Source: an uncultured Acetobacteraceae bacterium (GTDB lineage Bacteria; Pseudomonadota; Alphaproteobacteria; Acetobacterales; Acetobacteraceae). From it: 64,000 bases of DNA. The translations under genes were made by a program, and so were the position numbers. The notes under the pieces are model-generated. The model was not told where the DNA came from, ran no database searches, and saw only the letters and a list, made by a program, of their open reading frames with translations. Location of the stretch: positions 53,686 through 117,685 of the forward strand of contig CAIXDS010000201.1 of NCBI GenBank assembly GCA_903918195.1, given 5' to 3'. This document shows positions 1 through 11,211 of the stretch, in pieces (position 1 is the stretch's first letter; every line of letters begins with the position of its first letter).

Positions 1-228
1 ACCGATGCCGCCGGTGGTGAACACGTGGTCGAAGCGGGCGCGCACCTCATTGACGGTGCCGATGATGGTGGCCGCCACGTCGGGAATCACCCGCACCTCG
101 CGCAAGGGGATGCCGAGCGCGCCCAGGCGGGTGGCGAGATACTGGATGTTGGCGTCCCGGGTGCGGCCCGACAGCACCTCGTTGCCGATCACCAGCAGGC
201 AGGCGGTGGGGTTGGTCCGGTCCGGCAT
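1..228 (-). CDS. MoCF-biosynthesis / CinA N-terminal-like protein (partial, 5' part)
   Basis: The frame runs off the left edge; only the first 76 codons are present. The start is the ATG at 228, preceded by a GGGAGAAGA ribosome binding site. The protein opens with an alternating hydrophobic stretch ending in VIGNEVLSGRTRD (residues about 14-26) and later has FTTGGIG at the edge. These are the signature strands of the molybdopterin-binding fold (MoaB/Mog, CinA N-terminal domain), where the TTGG loop binds the ligand. The stand-alone alphaproteobacterial form is usually annotated as a competence/damage-inducible protein A homologue. Without the C-terminus I cannot tell a CinA-like protein from a stand-alone MoCF domain. 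Confidence 0.85.
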   Translation of the reverse strand, partial: MPDRTNPTACLLVIGNEVLSGRTRDANIQYLATRLGALGIPLREVRVIPDVAATIIGTVNEVRARFDHVFTTGGIG

Positions 229-355
229 CGTCTTCTCCCTGGTGGGAGCGGATGGTGGCAGCATGCCCGGGTGGCGCCAAGGGCACCGGAATTTTCGCCG
301 TGCAAACGCTATACTGATTCCATTCGGCCCCTGGCCATGCAACGGAGACCCGTCG

Positions 356-742
356 ATGACCCCGCCCCTCGCCCTCGCACTCGCGGTTGTCCTCGCGCTC
401 GGCGGCTGCGCGTCGCTGGCCCACCACGCGGATGACAGCTTCGAGCACACCGCCAAGCTGGCGGAAGCGGCAGAGCCCGATGCCCAGCTTGATCTGGCGC
501 GGATGTATGCCGACCCCGCCGCCTGGCCGCAGGCCGCCGACCGGCAGCCGGACCCGGTCCTGGCGGCGAAATGGTGCACCCTCGTAGGCTGGGGCCCCTC
601 GCCCACGCCGGCGGCGCTGGCGCGGGGACCGTCCTGTCAGCAGATCCTCGCCAGCCTGCCACCGGCAGCGGTCGGCATGGGCATCTACCTCGCCGACGTC
701 CGGCGGCAACCGCCCGGGGGAGGCGGCGGCCGCTGCCGCTGA
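356..742 (+). CDS. Small lipoprotein, function unknown
   Basis: A 128-aa protein with a short hydrophobic N-terminus ending in the lipobox LALGGC (Cys18), so it is predicted to be lipid-anchored to the envelope. A CGGAGA ribosome binding site lies just upstream of the ATG. The mature part is rich in Ala and Pro. The segment LDLARMYADPAAWPQAADRQ followed by AAKWCTLVGWG resembles a single Sel1/TPR-like helix pair, and two further Cys residues could form a disulfide. The last residues are Gly/Arg-rich and may be poorly structured. No family was recognised. It is divergent from the MoCF-like gene and convergent with the GNAT-Nudix gene. Confidence 0.6.
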   Translation: MTPPLALALAVVLALGGCASLAHHADDSFEHTAKLAEAAEPDAQLDLARMYADPAAWPQAADRQPDPVLAAKWCTLVGWGPSPTPAALARGPSCQQILASLPPAAVGMGIYLADVRRQPPGGGGGRCR

Positions 743-772
743 GCCGGCAAATCGCCCGAACGTCAGCCCGGG

Positions 773-1816
773 CTACAGGAAGTCGCGCAGCAGCGGCACC
801 AGCGGCTGGTCGGCCTCCGGCATCGGGTAGTCGGCCAGCTTGTCGGGTCGCACCCAGGCAAGCGTCTGGCCTTCGAGCGGCTGCAGCTTTCCTTTCCAGC
901 GTCGGCACAGATACAGCGGCATGAGCAGGTGGAACCGCTCATAGGCGTGCGAGGCAAAGGCGAACGCGGCGAGGCAGGTGGCCGCCACGTCGATGCCCAG
1001 CTCCTCCTGCAATTCGCGGATCAGCGCCGCCTCGGGCGTCTCGCCCGGGTGCAGCTTGCCGCCCGGGAACTCCCACAGCCCGGCCATCTTCTTGCCTTCC
1101 GGCCGGCGCGCCAGCAGCACCCGCCCATCCACATCGATCAGCGCGCAGGCCGCCACCAGCAATAGTGGCTTCGAGCCATCCGCCGCCGGCTCGGCCTCGG
1201 GCTGCCCGAACAGGTCGTCGCGCGTCGCCTCGAAGCGCAGCACCGGGTGCTCGCCGCCGCGCGCCACGAAGGTCTCGGCCCCCTTCCCCACCTGACGGAA
1301 ACCGATCCGGCGCAGCACCGCGATGGAGCCGGAATTGTCGGTGGCGACGGTGGCTTCCAGCCGCACCAGGTCGAGATTGGCGAGCGCCCAGCGGGCCAGC
1401 CGCCCGGCCGCCTCGCTGGCGACGCCGAGGCGCCAGAAGCGGCGTCCGACCCAGTAGCCCAGCCGGCCGGTGCGCGCGGTGGCGTCGATGCGCAGGCCGA
1501 CGCCGCCGACGATGATCTCCCGCTCACCCTCGGTGCCCGAAATCAGCAGATGATAGGCGGACCCGCCGGCCAGCGAGTCTCTGGCTGAGGCGATCCACTC
1601 ATCGGCCAGGGCGCGCGGATAGGGGAACGGCACCGCGGCGAGGTTGCGCGTGACCTCCCAGTCATTGATCAGCCGGTGCAGTTCGGCCGCGTCGTCCGGG
1701 CGGTACGGGCGCAGCGCCAACCGTTCGGTGGCAAGCGGGGCGAAGCTGGCTGCCGGGGCAGCGGGCTTGAAACTATGTCGCAGATCGACCTGGGACTTAC
1801 GGGCGGGCATCCGCAT
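773..1816 (-). CDS. GNAT acetyltransferase - Nudix (MutT-type) fusion protein
   Basis: A 347-aa two-domain protein. Residues about 25-200 are a RimJ/RimL-type GNAT domain (TERLALRPYRPDDAAELHRL; the acetyl-CoA loop region is RRFWRLGVASEA; VRLEATVATDNSGSIAVLRR). Residues about 215-345 are a Nudix hydrolase with a full Nudix box at 253-275 (Gly253, Glu259, Arg267-Glu268, Glu271-Glu272, Gly274). The Nudix half is most like MutT/NudG enzymes that hydrolyse oxidised nucleotides such as 8-oxo-dGTP; the GNAT substrate is unknown. The start is placed at the MRM of 1816 because upstream codons overlap argJ and show no domain sequence. It lies 82 bases downstream of argJ on the same strand. This fusion is known from acetic acid bacteria relatives. 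Confidence 0.9.
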   Translation of the reverse strand: MRMPARKSQVDLRHSFKPAAPAASFAPLATERLALRPYRPDDAAELHRLINDWEVTRNLAAVPFPYPRALADEWIASARDSLAGGSAYHLLISGTEGEREIIVGGVGLRIDATARTGRLGYWVGRRFWRLGVASEAAGRLARWALANLDLVRLEATVATDNSGSIAVLRRIGFRQVGKGAETFVARGGEHPVLRFEATRDDLFGQPEAEPAADGSKPLLLVAACALIDVDGRVLLARRPEGKKMAGLWEFPGGKLHPGETPEAALIRELQEELGIDVAATCLAAFAFASHAYERFHLLMPLYLCRRWKGKLQPLEGQTLAWVRPDKLADYPMPEADQPLVPLLRDFL

Positions 1817-1898
1817 GGAGTGCCGCAAGCGCCGGCACCCTGCAAGGGCCGTTGTAAGAGCGCAGCGAAAATCCGGGCGGCCACGCCCGGACTCGACG

Positions 1899-3128
1899 TC
1901 AGGACCGGTAGCTGCCGTTAATATCAATATATCCGTGCGTCAGATCGCAGGTCCACACGGTCGCGTGGCCGCTGCCGAGGCCAAGATCGACCTCGATATG
2001 CACCTCGCGGCCTTTCATATGCGCCACCACCGGCGCCTCGTCGTAGCCCGTCACCACGCCGCCGTCGCGCGCCATCCACACCCCGCCGACCGCCACGCTC
2101 AACCGGTCGCGGTCGGCCGGCTCGCCGGCCTTGCCCACCGCCATGACGATGCGCCCCCAATTGGCGTCCTCGCCGGCGATCGCGGTCTTCACCAGCGGCG
2201 AATTGGCGATCGAAAACGCCACCCGCTTCGCCGATTTCTTCGAGACGGCGCCGGCCACGTCGATGCGCACCAGCTTCTGCGCCCCCTCGCCGTCACGCAC
2301 CACCTGCAGCGCGAGGTCCAGCAGCAGGTCGGCCAGCGCCGAGCGGAAGCCGCGCAGCAGCGGGCCGCCCTTGTCCGGCACCCGCTTGTGCTTCGCCTGG
2401 CCGGTGGCGAACAGCAGCACGGTGTCGGAGGTGGAGGTGTCGGAATCGACCGTGGTGCAATTGAAACTGGACTCCACCCCACGGCGGAGCAGCCCCTCCA
2501 TCACCGGCGCGGGCAGCTTCGCGTCGGTGAACACGAAGCACAGCATGGTCGCCATGTCGGGGGCGATCATGCCGCTGCCCTTGGCGAAGCCCTGGATGGT
2601 CACCTCGGCATCGCCGATCTGCGCGCGGCGCATGGCTGCCTTGGGAAACGTATCGGTGGTCATGATGCCGCGCGCGGCCGCGGTCCAGGCATCCTCGCGC
2701 AGGGAAGCGTGCAGCCCCGGCAGGGCGGCGGTCAGCCGGGCATGCGGCAGCACCTCGCCAATCACGCCAGTGCTGGACAGCATGACCTCGCGCGGCTTGC
2801 AGCCAACCAGCTTCGCCGCCGCTTCGGCCGAGGCGCGTGCGGCGTCGGCGCCGGCACGGCCGGTGAAGACATTCGCGTTGCCGGCATTGACCACCAGCGC
2901 CCGCGCCCGTCCGCCTTTCAGCGCATCGCGGCACCAGTCCACCGGCGCGCCGGGGCACTTGCTGCGGGTGAACACGCCGGCCGCGGTGGTGCCGGGCGCC
3001 AGTTCCACCAGCACCAGGTCGGTGCGCCCCTGGTAGCGGATGCCGGCGGCGGTGGCACCGAGGCGCACGCCCGCCAGCGGCTTCAGCTCCGGCAGATCAA
3101 CGGCAAGCGGCGAGACGGGCGGGGCCAT
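1899..3128 (-). CDS. argJ: Bifunctional glutamate N-acetyltransferase / amino-acid N-acetyltransferase
   Basis: A 409-aa ArgJ, full length. It transfers the acetyl group from N-acetylornithine to glutamate in the cyclic arginine pathway, and often also makes N-acetylglutamate from acetyl-CoA. The self-cleavage motif KGSGMIAPDMATML ends at residue 196, with Thr194 as the predicted nucleophile exposed after processing into alpha and beta chains. The N-terminal GVFTRSKCPGAPV and NAGNANVFTG and the C-terminal LTHGYIDINGSYRS are classic ArgJ segments. The gene follows the parvulin gene after 7 bases and precedes the GNAT-Nudix gene, so the three probably form one minus-strand unit. Confidence 0.97.
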   Translation of the reverse strand: MAPPVSPLAVDLPELKPLAGVRLGATAAGIRYQGRTDLVLVELAPGTTAAGVFTRSKCPGAPVDWCRDALKGGRARALVVNAGNANVFTGRAGADAARASAEAAAKLVGCKPREVMLSSTGVIGEVLPHARLTAALPGLHASLREDAWTAAARGIMTTDTFPKAAMRRAQIGDAEVTIQGFAKGSGMIAPDMATMLCFVFTDAKLPAPVMEGLLRRGVESSFNCTTVDSDTSTSDTVLLFATGQAKHKRVPDKGGPLLRGFRSALADLLLDLALQVVRDGEGAQKLVRIDVAGAVSKKSAKRVAFSIANSPLVKTAIAGEDANWGRIVMAVGKAGEPADRDRLSVAVGGVWMARDGGVVTGYDEAPVVAHMKGREVHIEVDLGLGSGHATVWTCDLTHGYIDINGSYRS

Positions 3129-3135
3129 GTTGCGG

Positions 3136-4017
3136 TTACTTCGCCGCCGGTGCCGGCGGCGGCTCGGCGCTGTCGGTCGGACGCGGAGTCGAGCCGTCGA
3201 TGTTGAATTTCTCCACTTTCGTCGCGGCGCGGGCGCTGGCGAGCAGCTTCTGCACGCCCTCCTGGATCATCTGGTTGCGCAGTTCCTCGCGCATCTGCTC
3301 GTAGCTCGGCGGCGGTGCGGTGCGGCGCTCCTGCACCTGGATGACATGCCAGCCATAGCTGGTGTGCACCGGCTTGTCGGAGACCTCGCCGGGCTTGAGC
3401 GCGAAAGCGGCCTCGGAGAACTCCGGCAGCATGTCGCCCTTCTTGAACCAGCCCAGATCGCCGCCCTGGGCAGCCCCGGGGTCGCTGCTGCGGGCCTTGG
3501 CGATGGCGGCGAAGTCACCGCCCTTCTTGAGCTCGGCAATGATGGCGGTGGCGTCGGCCTCGCTGCCCACCAGGATGTGGCGGGCATGCACCTCGGTCTC
3601 CCCCGGCTTGCCGGCGAAATCGCGATCGTAGCGGGCGCGCACTGCCTGGTCGGTCACCAGCGGGCCTACGTCGCGGTGAAACAGCGCCGATTGCAGCGCC
3701 TCTTCCTGGGCGCGGGCCATCTGGCGCTGCACCGCGGGGTCCTTGTCCAGGCCCTCCTTGCGGGCCATCACCGACACCGCCTTGCGGTCGATCAGCTGGT
3801 CGATCAGCGCCGTGTAGAGCGCTTGCTGCGGCATGCTGCGGTATTCGGCGGGCAGGCTCTGCATGGCCTCCTCGACGTCGCTCTGGTGGATCTCGCTGCC
3901 GTCCACCCGGGCCACCACAGGGTCCGTGCCTGGCGGCGGCGCGGCGGCGGCGGGGCCGGCGAGGCACCAGAGGGCCGCCAGCGCGGCAAACGGAACAATC
4001 CGGGCGAAGTGCCGCAT
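3136..4017 (-). CDS. Periplasmic parvulin-type peptidyl-prolyl isomerase
   Basis: A 293-aa secreted foldase. The chosen start (MRHFARIVPF) gives a clean signal peptide ending at GPAAAAP. The N-terminal region (DGSEIHQSDVEEAMQSLP) is a SurA/PrsA-like chaperone segment. The central PpiC rotamase domain runs from VHARHILVGSE through GGDLGWFKKGDMLPEF to SYGWHVIQVQERR. The C-terminal tail is Pro/Ala-rich. It is expected to catalyse proline isomerisation in newly exported proteins, which fits its position divergent from secA. It shares an apparent operon with argJ, 7 bases apart. Confidence 0.93.
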   Translation of the reverse strand: MRHFARIVPFAALAALWCLAGPAAAAPPPGTDPVVARVDGSEIHQSDVEEAMQSLPAEYRSMPQQALYTALIDQLIDRKAVSVMARKEGLDKDPAVQRQMARAQEEALQSALFHRDVGPLVTDQAVRARYDRDFAGKPGETEVHARHILVGSEADATAIIAELKKGGDFAAIAKARSSDPGAAQGGDLGWFKKGDMLPEFSEAAFALKPGEVSDKPVHTSYGWHVIQVQERRTAPPPSYEQMREELRNQMIQEGVQKLLASARAATKVEKFNIDGSTPRPTDSAEPPPAPAAK

Positions 4018-4086
4018 GTGGTGAGTCCTTCCAAAAGCGGGCGGAGTTATGGCCGAACCGGCCCCGGGCGACAACCGGGGGATAAC

Positions 4087-4146
4087 GGTTCCACGGGTCC
4101 ACCGGCCACTGCCGGGGTCCAGGGGCAGAACCCCTGACGTTCCTTA
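4087..4146. repeat. GC-rich intergenic palindromic repeat, copy 1 (degenerate)
   Basis: This lies in the 307-base divergent gap between the parvulin gene and secA. It carries the shared plan GGTTCC, a short inverted pair (CCGGCCACTGCCGG), then GGGTCCAGGGGCAGAACCCCTG and TTCCTTA. The stem AGGGG/CCCCT is one base off perfect. The remainder of the gap holds the two divergent promoters; no clear sigma-70 boxes could be picked out. Confidence 0.7.
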
Positions 4147-4324
4147 ACAGGTCCCGTGCCCCGCCCTGTGCCCCGTCCTGTGCGTTGACCGCGCCCGCGG
4201 GGGGTCCTATCTGACAGCCCTGCCCAACTGACGGAAAGAGGGCGGGCAGTTGATCGGGTGGCGGCGGACCGGTGGGCACGCCGCTGCATCGTCGTGGCTG
4301 TATCCGCCCCCCGAAAGGCTTGTC

Positions 4325-7060
<2,736 letters not shown>

Positions 7061-7108
7061 CGGCGGCGGCGCCGGAGCGGCGGAGGAATGAGCCCGGGCT
7101 GACCTTCG

Positions 7109-7267
7109 CTTGGCGGGGCTCCGCCCCGCGCCCCGCCAGGGCTCCGCCCTGGACCCGGCAGGGGCCATAGGCCCCTGCACCCCGAATTATATGGGTTCCA
7201 AGGGCGACGCCCTTGGCGGAGGTGCAGGAGGCGGAGCCTCCTGCCGGGTCCGGGGCAGCGCCCCGGA
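7109..7267. repeat. GC-rich intergenic palindromic repeat, copy 2 (two opposed arms)
   Basis: This occupies most of the 378-base gap between secA and the orphan ATPase. It has several nested hairpins: GGGGCTCCGCCCC, CAGGGCTCCGCCCTG, CAGGGGCCATAGGCCCCTG, AAGGGCGACGCCCTT, AGGAGGCGGAGCCTCCT and GGGGCAGCGCCCC. The left part reads in one orientation (CCAGGGCTCCGCCCTGGACC) and the right part in the other (GGGTCCGGGGCAGCGCCCCGG), giving a loosely symmetrical composite. From 7268 to 7438 base composition falls toward that of the next gene; no promoter was convincing there. Confidence 0.75.
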
Positions 7268-7438
7268 TCGGGAACGATGATCATTTTTCGGGCAGGTTGG
7301 GATTGTACCAGCGGCGCCGCTGAACGACCCGTTTCGACCCGAAGCGGTCAAATTGACGCCCCTCTCGCCGTTTCAAGTTGGACCTGCTATCGTCCGAATG
7401 GCAAGGTACGTGAACCATAACTCTTTGCCAGGCGACGC

Positions 7439-8743
7439 ATGAGTGCACCATTAACGCCGACCGATGTCTTCACGCCGAACGACTTCCCACGCCACACGTA
7501 CGTATCTCGGTCAGCTAATCCTCCATTTGAAGGTCGGCTTCGGAATGCTTTGGCGATCCCGAAGGAAGTTATATCAATATCTGGGCCATCGAAATCAGGC
7601 AAGACAGTCCTAATCGAACGGGTGGTTGACGCTGACAACCTTATTACCGTTTCTGGATCTGAGATTTATTCTGCTGATGCTTTATGGGATCGCGTGCTGG
7701 ATTGGATGGGGGCGCCGTCATCGCGAACCAATGCCTCCAGCAGTGCAACGACAAGCGGCAGGTCAGGGCAAATCGGTGGATCGCTTAGCCTTCCATTTGG
7801 TGCCTTTACCGGGAAGGCATCGGCATCGGCCCAGGGGGGCAATACGACCACCGAAGGTATCACGTCTACACAAGATCGTCGCGGAATGGCGCAGGTTCAG
7901 GAAGAAATTGGTGATAGTTCATTTTGTGTACTTGTTGATGATTTCCACTACATTGCGACTGAGCTGCAAGTCGAGATCGGTCGGCAAATTAAAACGGCAG
8001 CCGAGCGAGGTATTCGAATCATCGTGGCATCAGTTCCTCATAGGTCGGACGACGTTGTCCGGAGCAACAGCGAGTTGCGTGGTAGGACCCAAAACATCGA
8101 TATAGGATTCTGGGACAATTGCGAACTTTTGGAGATCGCCAAACTAGGGTTCCGGGCGCTCAACATGCATCTGAGTGACGCTGTCCTTAAGGAGCTCGCT
8201 GAGAACTCCTGTGGTTCACCGCAGTTAATGCAACGCATCTGCCTGAATTTGAGCGTCAGCCTTGGTGTGGTTGCTGCCTACGAAGCAACCCGTTACGTCG
8301 CTGACAATGAAATTAACCTAAGAAACGCACTACTGACTACCTCCACAAGCTGTGATTATAAAACATTGCTGACTACCATGCATGGTGGCCCAAAAACTCG
8401 TGGAATGGAGCGGAATAAGTATGATTTCATCGACGGATCACGGGGCGATGTGTACCGATGTATTTTGCTTGCGATAAGGCAAGACCCGCCCCTGATGGAC
8501 CTACCGTATTCTGTCCTGATGGAGCGGGTTCGCAGCGTTTGCATCGAAGAAGCGCCTATGGGACGAGGTGTTACCGAGGCATGCGGCCAGATTTCGGAAT
8601 TCGCGACCAAGGACCGCACTGTTGAATTCGATACGGACGCAGATGTAGAAACTTTCCACATATCTGATCCTTACTGGCTGTTCTACCTTCGCTGCTCACC
8701 CAAAATGGAAGAGTTGGCCAAAGATCACCATGCCGGGCATTAG
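7439..8743 (+). CDS. Orphan P-loop (AAA/STAND-like) ATPase, probably acquired
   Basis: A 434-aa ATPase of no recognised named family. Walker A is GPSKSGKTV (residues 49-57) and Walker B is FCVLVDDFHYI (about 162-172). Between them, residues about 94-142 form a Ser/Gly/Thr-rich, probably flexible insert. IIVASVPHRSDDVV (194-207) looks like a sensor-1 strand. CGSPQLMQRICLNLSVSLG (about 258-276) looks like the helical lid found in STAND/ORC-like ATPases. The C-terminus (HISDPYWLFYLRC) resembles the end of the winged-helix region in archaeal-type and prokaryotic STAND ATPases. There is no DNA-cleaving, membrane or other effector domain. GC is roughly one half, against about two thirds for the neighbours, and codon use includes AT-rich codons the flanking genes avoid. 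It is monocistronic and bounded by palindromic repeats on the left. A defence or regulatory role is possible but not shown. Confidence 0.8.
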   Translation: MSAPLTPTDVFTPNDFPRHTYVSRSANPPFEGRLRNALAIPKEVISISGPSKSGKTVLIERVVDADNLITVSGSEIYSADALWDRVLDWMGAPSSRTNASSSATTSGRSGQIGGSLSLPFGAFTGKASASAQGGNTTTEGITSTQDRRGMAQVQEEIGDSSFCVLVDDFHYIATELQVEIGRQIKTAAERGIRIIVASVPHRSDDVVRSNSELRGRTQNIDIGFWDNCELLEIAKLGFRALNMHLSDAVLKELAENSCGSPQLMQRICLNLSVSLGVVAAYEATRYVADNEINLRNALLTTSTSCDYKTLLTTMHGGPKTRGMERNKYDFIDGSRGDVYRCILLAIRQDPPLMDLPYSVLMERVRSVCIEEAPMGRGVTEACGQISEFATKDRTVEFDTDADVETFHISDPYWLFYLRCSPKMEELAKDHHAGH

Positions 8744-8852
8744 TCGCGAATGAAATGCGCTCATGCGCAAGCGAGAAAGTTCGGCATTCTGATCGGGGCC
8801 TGCGCAAGCAGGTCGGCTCACCACCCAAACCGGCCCGTGACACCCCCCCGCC

Positions 8853-9563
8853 TCACCCCCCCAGATAAGCCGCCACCACCGCCGGATCATGCGCCACCTC
8901 CGCCGCCTTCCCCTGCAGCACGATCCGGCCGGTCTCCAGCACATAAGCGACATCCGCCACTTCCAGCGCCGCCGAGGCGTTCTGCTCGACCAGCAGGATG
9001 GTGCGGCCCTCGCGCCTGAGGTCGGCGATGATGGCGAAGATTTCTTCCACGAATAGCGGGGCGAGGCCCATGCTCGGCTCGTCCAGCAGCAGCCGCCGCG
9101 GTGCGCCCATCAGCGCCCGGCCCAGCGCCAGCATCTGCTGCTCGCCGCCCGACATCGAACCTGCCAGTTGCGACAGCCGCTCGCGCAGGCGCGGAAACCG
9201 TGCCAGCACCTGCTCCTGCCGGCGCGCCCGTTCGGCCGGCACTTGTTCCAGCCAGGCGCCGACGGACAAATTCTCGGCCACCGTCAGCCCGGCGAAAATC
9301 TGCCGCCCTTCGGGCACATGGCGCATCCCCAGTGCCGCGATCCGGTGCGCGGAAAAACCGGTGATATCGGTGCCGCCGAACAGGATGCGTCCCGATTGCG
9401 GGCGCAGCAGGCCGGAAAGCGCCCGCATCAGGGTGGTCTTGCCGGCGCCGTTGGCGCCGATCAGGCAGACCACCTGCCCTTCCGCCACGGTCAGATCGAT
9501 CCCCTTCACCGCCGCCGTCCGCCCATAGGCGACCACCAGCCGCTCCACCGCCAGCAGGCTCAC
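8853..9563 (-). CDS. livF: Branched-chain amino-acid-type ABC transporter ATPase LivF
   Basis: A 236-aa ABC ATPase. It has Walker A GANGAGKTTL (about residues 33-42), the signature SGGEQQMLALGRAL and Walker B LLLDEPSMGLAP. The insertion after the signature and the short length place it in the LivF subgroup, which pairs with LivG to energise the LivHM channel. Its ATG overlaps the livG stop by four bases, so translation is coupled. It is the last gene of the five-gene minus-strand unit. The substrate cannot be read from the ATPase. Confidence 0.95.
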   Translation of the reverse strand: MSLLAVERLVVAYGRTAAVKGIDLTVAEGQVVCLIGANGAGKTTLMRALSGLLRPQSGRILFGGTDITGFSAHRIAALGMRHVPEGRQIFAGLTVAENLSVGAWLEQVPAERARRQEQVLARFPRLRERLSQLAGSMSGGEQQMLALGRALMGAPRRLLLDEPSMGLAPLFVEEIFAIIADLRREGRTILLVEQNASAALEVADVAYVLETGRIVLQGKAAEVAHDPAVVAAYLGG

Positions 9564-10363
9564 GGGACCACCTTCCGCGCCCGCGCCGCCAGCCGGGCCG
9601 CCATCTTCTGGCCGAGATAGGCCGTCATCACCTCCGGCGCCTGCCGGGCCGCCGCGGGCGGGCCCTGAAAGATCAGCCGGCCGAAATTCAGCACGGTCAC
9701 GTCATCGGCGATGTCCATGACAAAACCCATGTCGTGCTCGACCAGCAGCACGGTGGTGCCGAGGTCGCGGATGCGGCGCACCAGCCCGGCCAGCGCCGCG
9801 GTCTCGGCCGGGTTCATCCCCGCCGCCGGCTCGTCCAGCAGCAGCAGCGCCGGTTCGGGCGCCATGGCGCGGGCGATCTCCAGCAGCCGCTGCTCGCCAT
9901 AGGGCAACGTGGCGGCTTGCGCTTCGGCGCGGGCGGACAGACCCACCATCTCCAGCGCCTCGCGCGCCCGCGCCACCAGCGCCCGCTCCTCGCGCCGGAA
10001 GGCGGGCGTGCGCAGAATGGTCTGGATCAGACCGACGGTGCGGCGCGGCTGCAGGCCGGTCAGCACGTTCTCCAGCACGGTCATGGCGCCGAAGATGCGG
10101 ATGTTCTGGAAGGTGCGCGCCAGCCCCAGCGCCGTGCGCCGGTCGGCCCGCAATGGCGTGATGTCCCGGCCGCGTAACAACACCGCGCCCTCGCTCGGCG
10201 GCTCAAGGCCGGAAATCAGGTTGAACAGCGTGGTCTTGCCGGCGCCGTTCGGCCCGATCAGCGCGTGCACGCGGCCCGCCTGCACCGCCATGTCCACGCT
10301 GTCCACCGCGAGCAGGCCGGCGTAGCGCCGCGTCAGCGTGCGCGTCTGCAGCAGCGCCGTCAT
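9560..10363 (-). CDS. livG: Branched-chain amino-acid-type ABC transporter ATPase LivG
   Basis: A 267-aa ABC ATPase with Walker A GPNGAGKTTLFNLISG, the LivG-type signature PYGEQRLLEIARAMA and Walker B LLLLDEPAAGMNPAE. The LivG-specific stretch LGLARTFQNIRIFGAMTVLENV is present. It overlaps both neighbours by four bases (livM upstream, livF downstream), typical of a tightly coupled operon. Together with LivF it forms the cytoplasmic motor of the importer. Confidence 0.96.
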   Translation of the reverse strand: MTALLQTRTLTRRYAGLLAVDSVDMAVQAGRVHALIGPNGAGKTTLFNLISGLEPPSEGAVLLRGRDITPLRADRRTALGLARTFQNIRIFGAMTVLENVLTGLQPRRTVGLIQTILRTPAFRREERALVARAREALEMVGLSARAEAQAATLPYGEQRLLEIARAMAPEPALLLLDEPAAGMNPAETAALAGLVRRIRDLGTTVLLVEHDMGFVMDIADDVTVLNFGRLIFQGPPAAARQAPEVMTAYLGQKMAARLAARARKVVP

Positions 10364-11208
10364 GCCGCGCGGCGTCGCATGCGCAGGGGAAACAGCCCCT
10401 CGGGCAGGAACAGCACCGCCAGCACGATGATGACCCCGTTGAACACCAGCCGCAGATCGGAGAACCCGCGCAGCAACTCGGGCAGCAAGGTGAGAATAAA
10501 TGCGCCCAGCACCGGCGCCAGCGGGGTGGCGATGCCGCCCAGCAAGGCAAAGGATAGAATGGTCACGGCGGGCTCGAACCCGTACTCGTTCGGGCCGATG
10601 AAGCTGGAGGAATGCGCCCCCAGCGCCCCGGCCAGCCCGGCCAGCACGGCGGAGGCCAGCAGCGCGCCCAGCCGGGTGCGCGCCAGATTAATGCCCATCA
10701 CCTGCGCCGCCGTCGCGTCCTCGCGCACCGCCTCCATGGCGCGGCCGATGCCGCTGCGCCCGACCAGCCACAGCACCAGAATGGCCGCCCCGAGCAGGCC
10801 GTAGATCATCCAGAATTCGGCGCGCAGCGGAATGCCGGACAGGCCGAGCGCCCCGCCCAGCCAGTCCACGTTGAGATAAACGGCGCGCAACACCTCGCCG
10901 AGCCCGATGGTGGCAATGGCGAGATACACGCCGGACAGCCGCAGCGTCGGCGTGCCGATCGCCAGCGCGAACAGCACCGGTGCCACGCAGGAAACCGGCA
11001 GCACCAGCGCGAACGGAAGATCGAGCTTCAGCGTCAGCAGCGCCGATGAATAGGCGCCCAGCCCCATGAACGCCGCCTGCCCGAGCGAGAGTTGGCCGAC
11101 CGCCAGCACCACATACATCGACAGCGCCAGCAGCCCGTTGATGCCCAACGCATGCACCAGGTTCTGGTAGGTCCACAGGAAATTGTCGAGCCAGACCGGC
11201 ATGTCCAT
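10360..11208 (-). CDS. livM: Branched-chain amino-acid-type ABC transporter permease LivM
   Basis: A 282-aa permease with at least eight hydrophobic segments. It carries the LivM hallmark GQLSLGQAAFMGLGAYSSA near residue 37, the EAA-like cytoplasmic loop around GRAMEAVREDATAAQVMGIN (about 172-191), and GLAGALGAHSSSFIGPNEYG. It forms a heterodimeric channel with LivH. The gene starts four bases after the livH stop and overlaps livG. The start could be Met1 or Met3. Confidence 0.95.
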   Translation of the reverse strand: MDMPVWLDNFLWTYQNLVHALGINGLLALSMYVVLAVGQLSLGQAAFMGLGAYSSALLTLKLDLPFALVLPVSCVAPVLFALAIGTPTLRLSGVYLAIATIGLGEVLRAVYLNVDWLGGALGLSGIPLRAEFWMIYGLLGAAILVLWLVGRSGIGRAMEAVREDATAAQVMGINLARTRLGALLASAVLAGLAGALGAHSSSFIGPNEYGFEPAVTILSFALLGGIATPLAPVLGAFILTLLPELLRGFSDLRLVFNGVIIVLAVLFLPEGLFPLRMRRRAA

Positions 11209-11211
11209 GGC

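Noticed and set aside
7626..8105. A possible second gene in another frame inside the orphan ATPase
   Set aside because: It lies wholly within the ATPase frame, which has intact Walker motifs; the alternative frame shows no domain or ribosome binding site.
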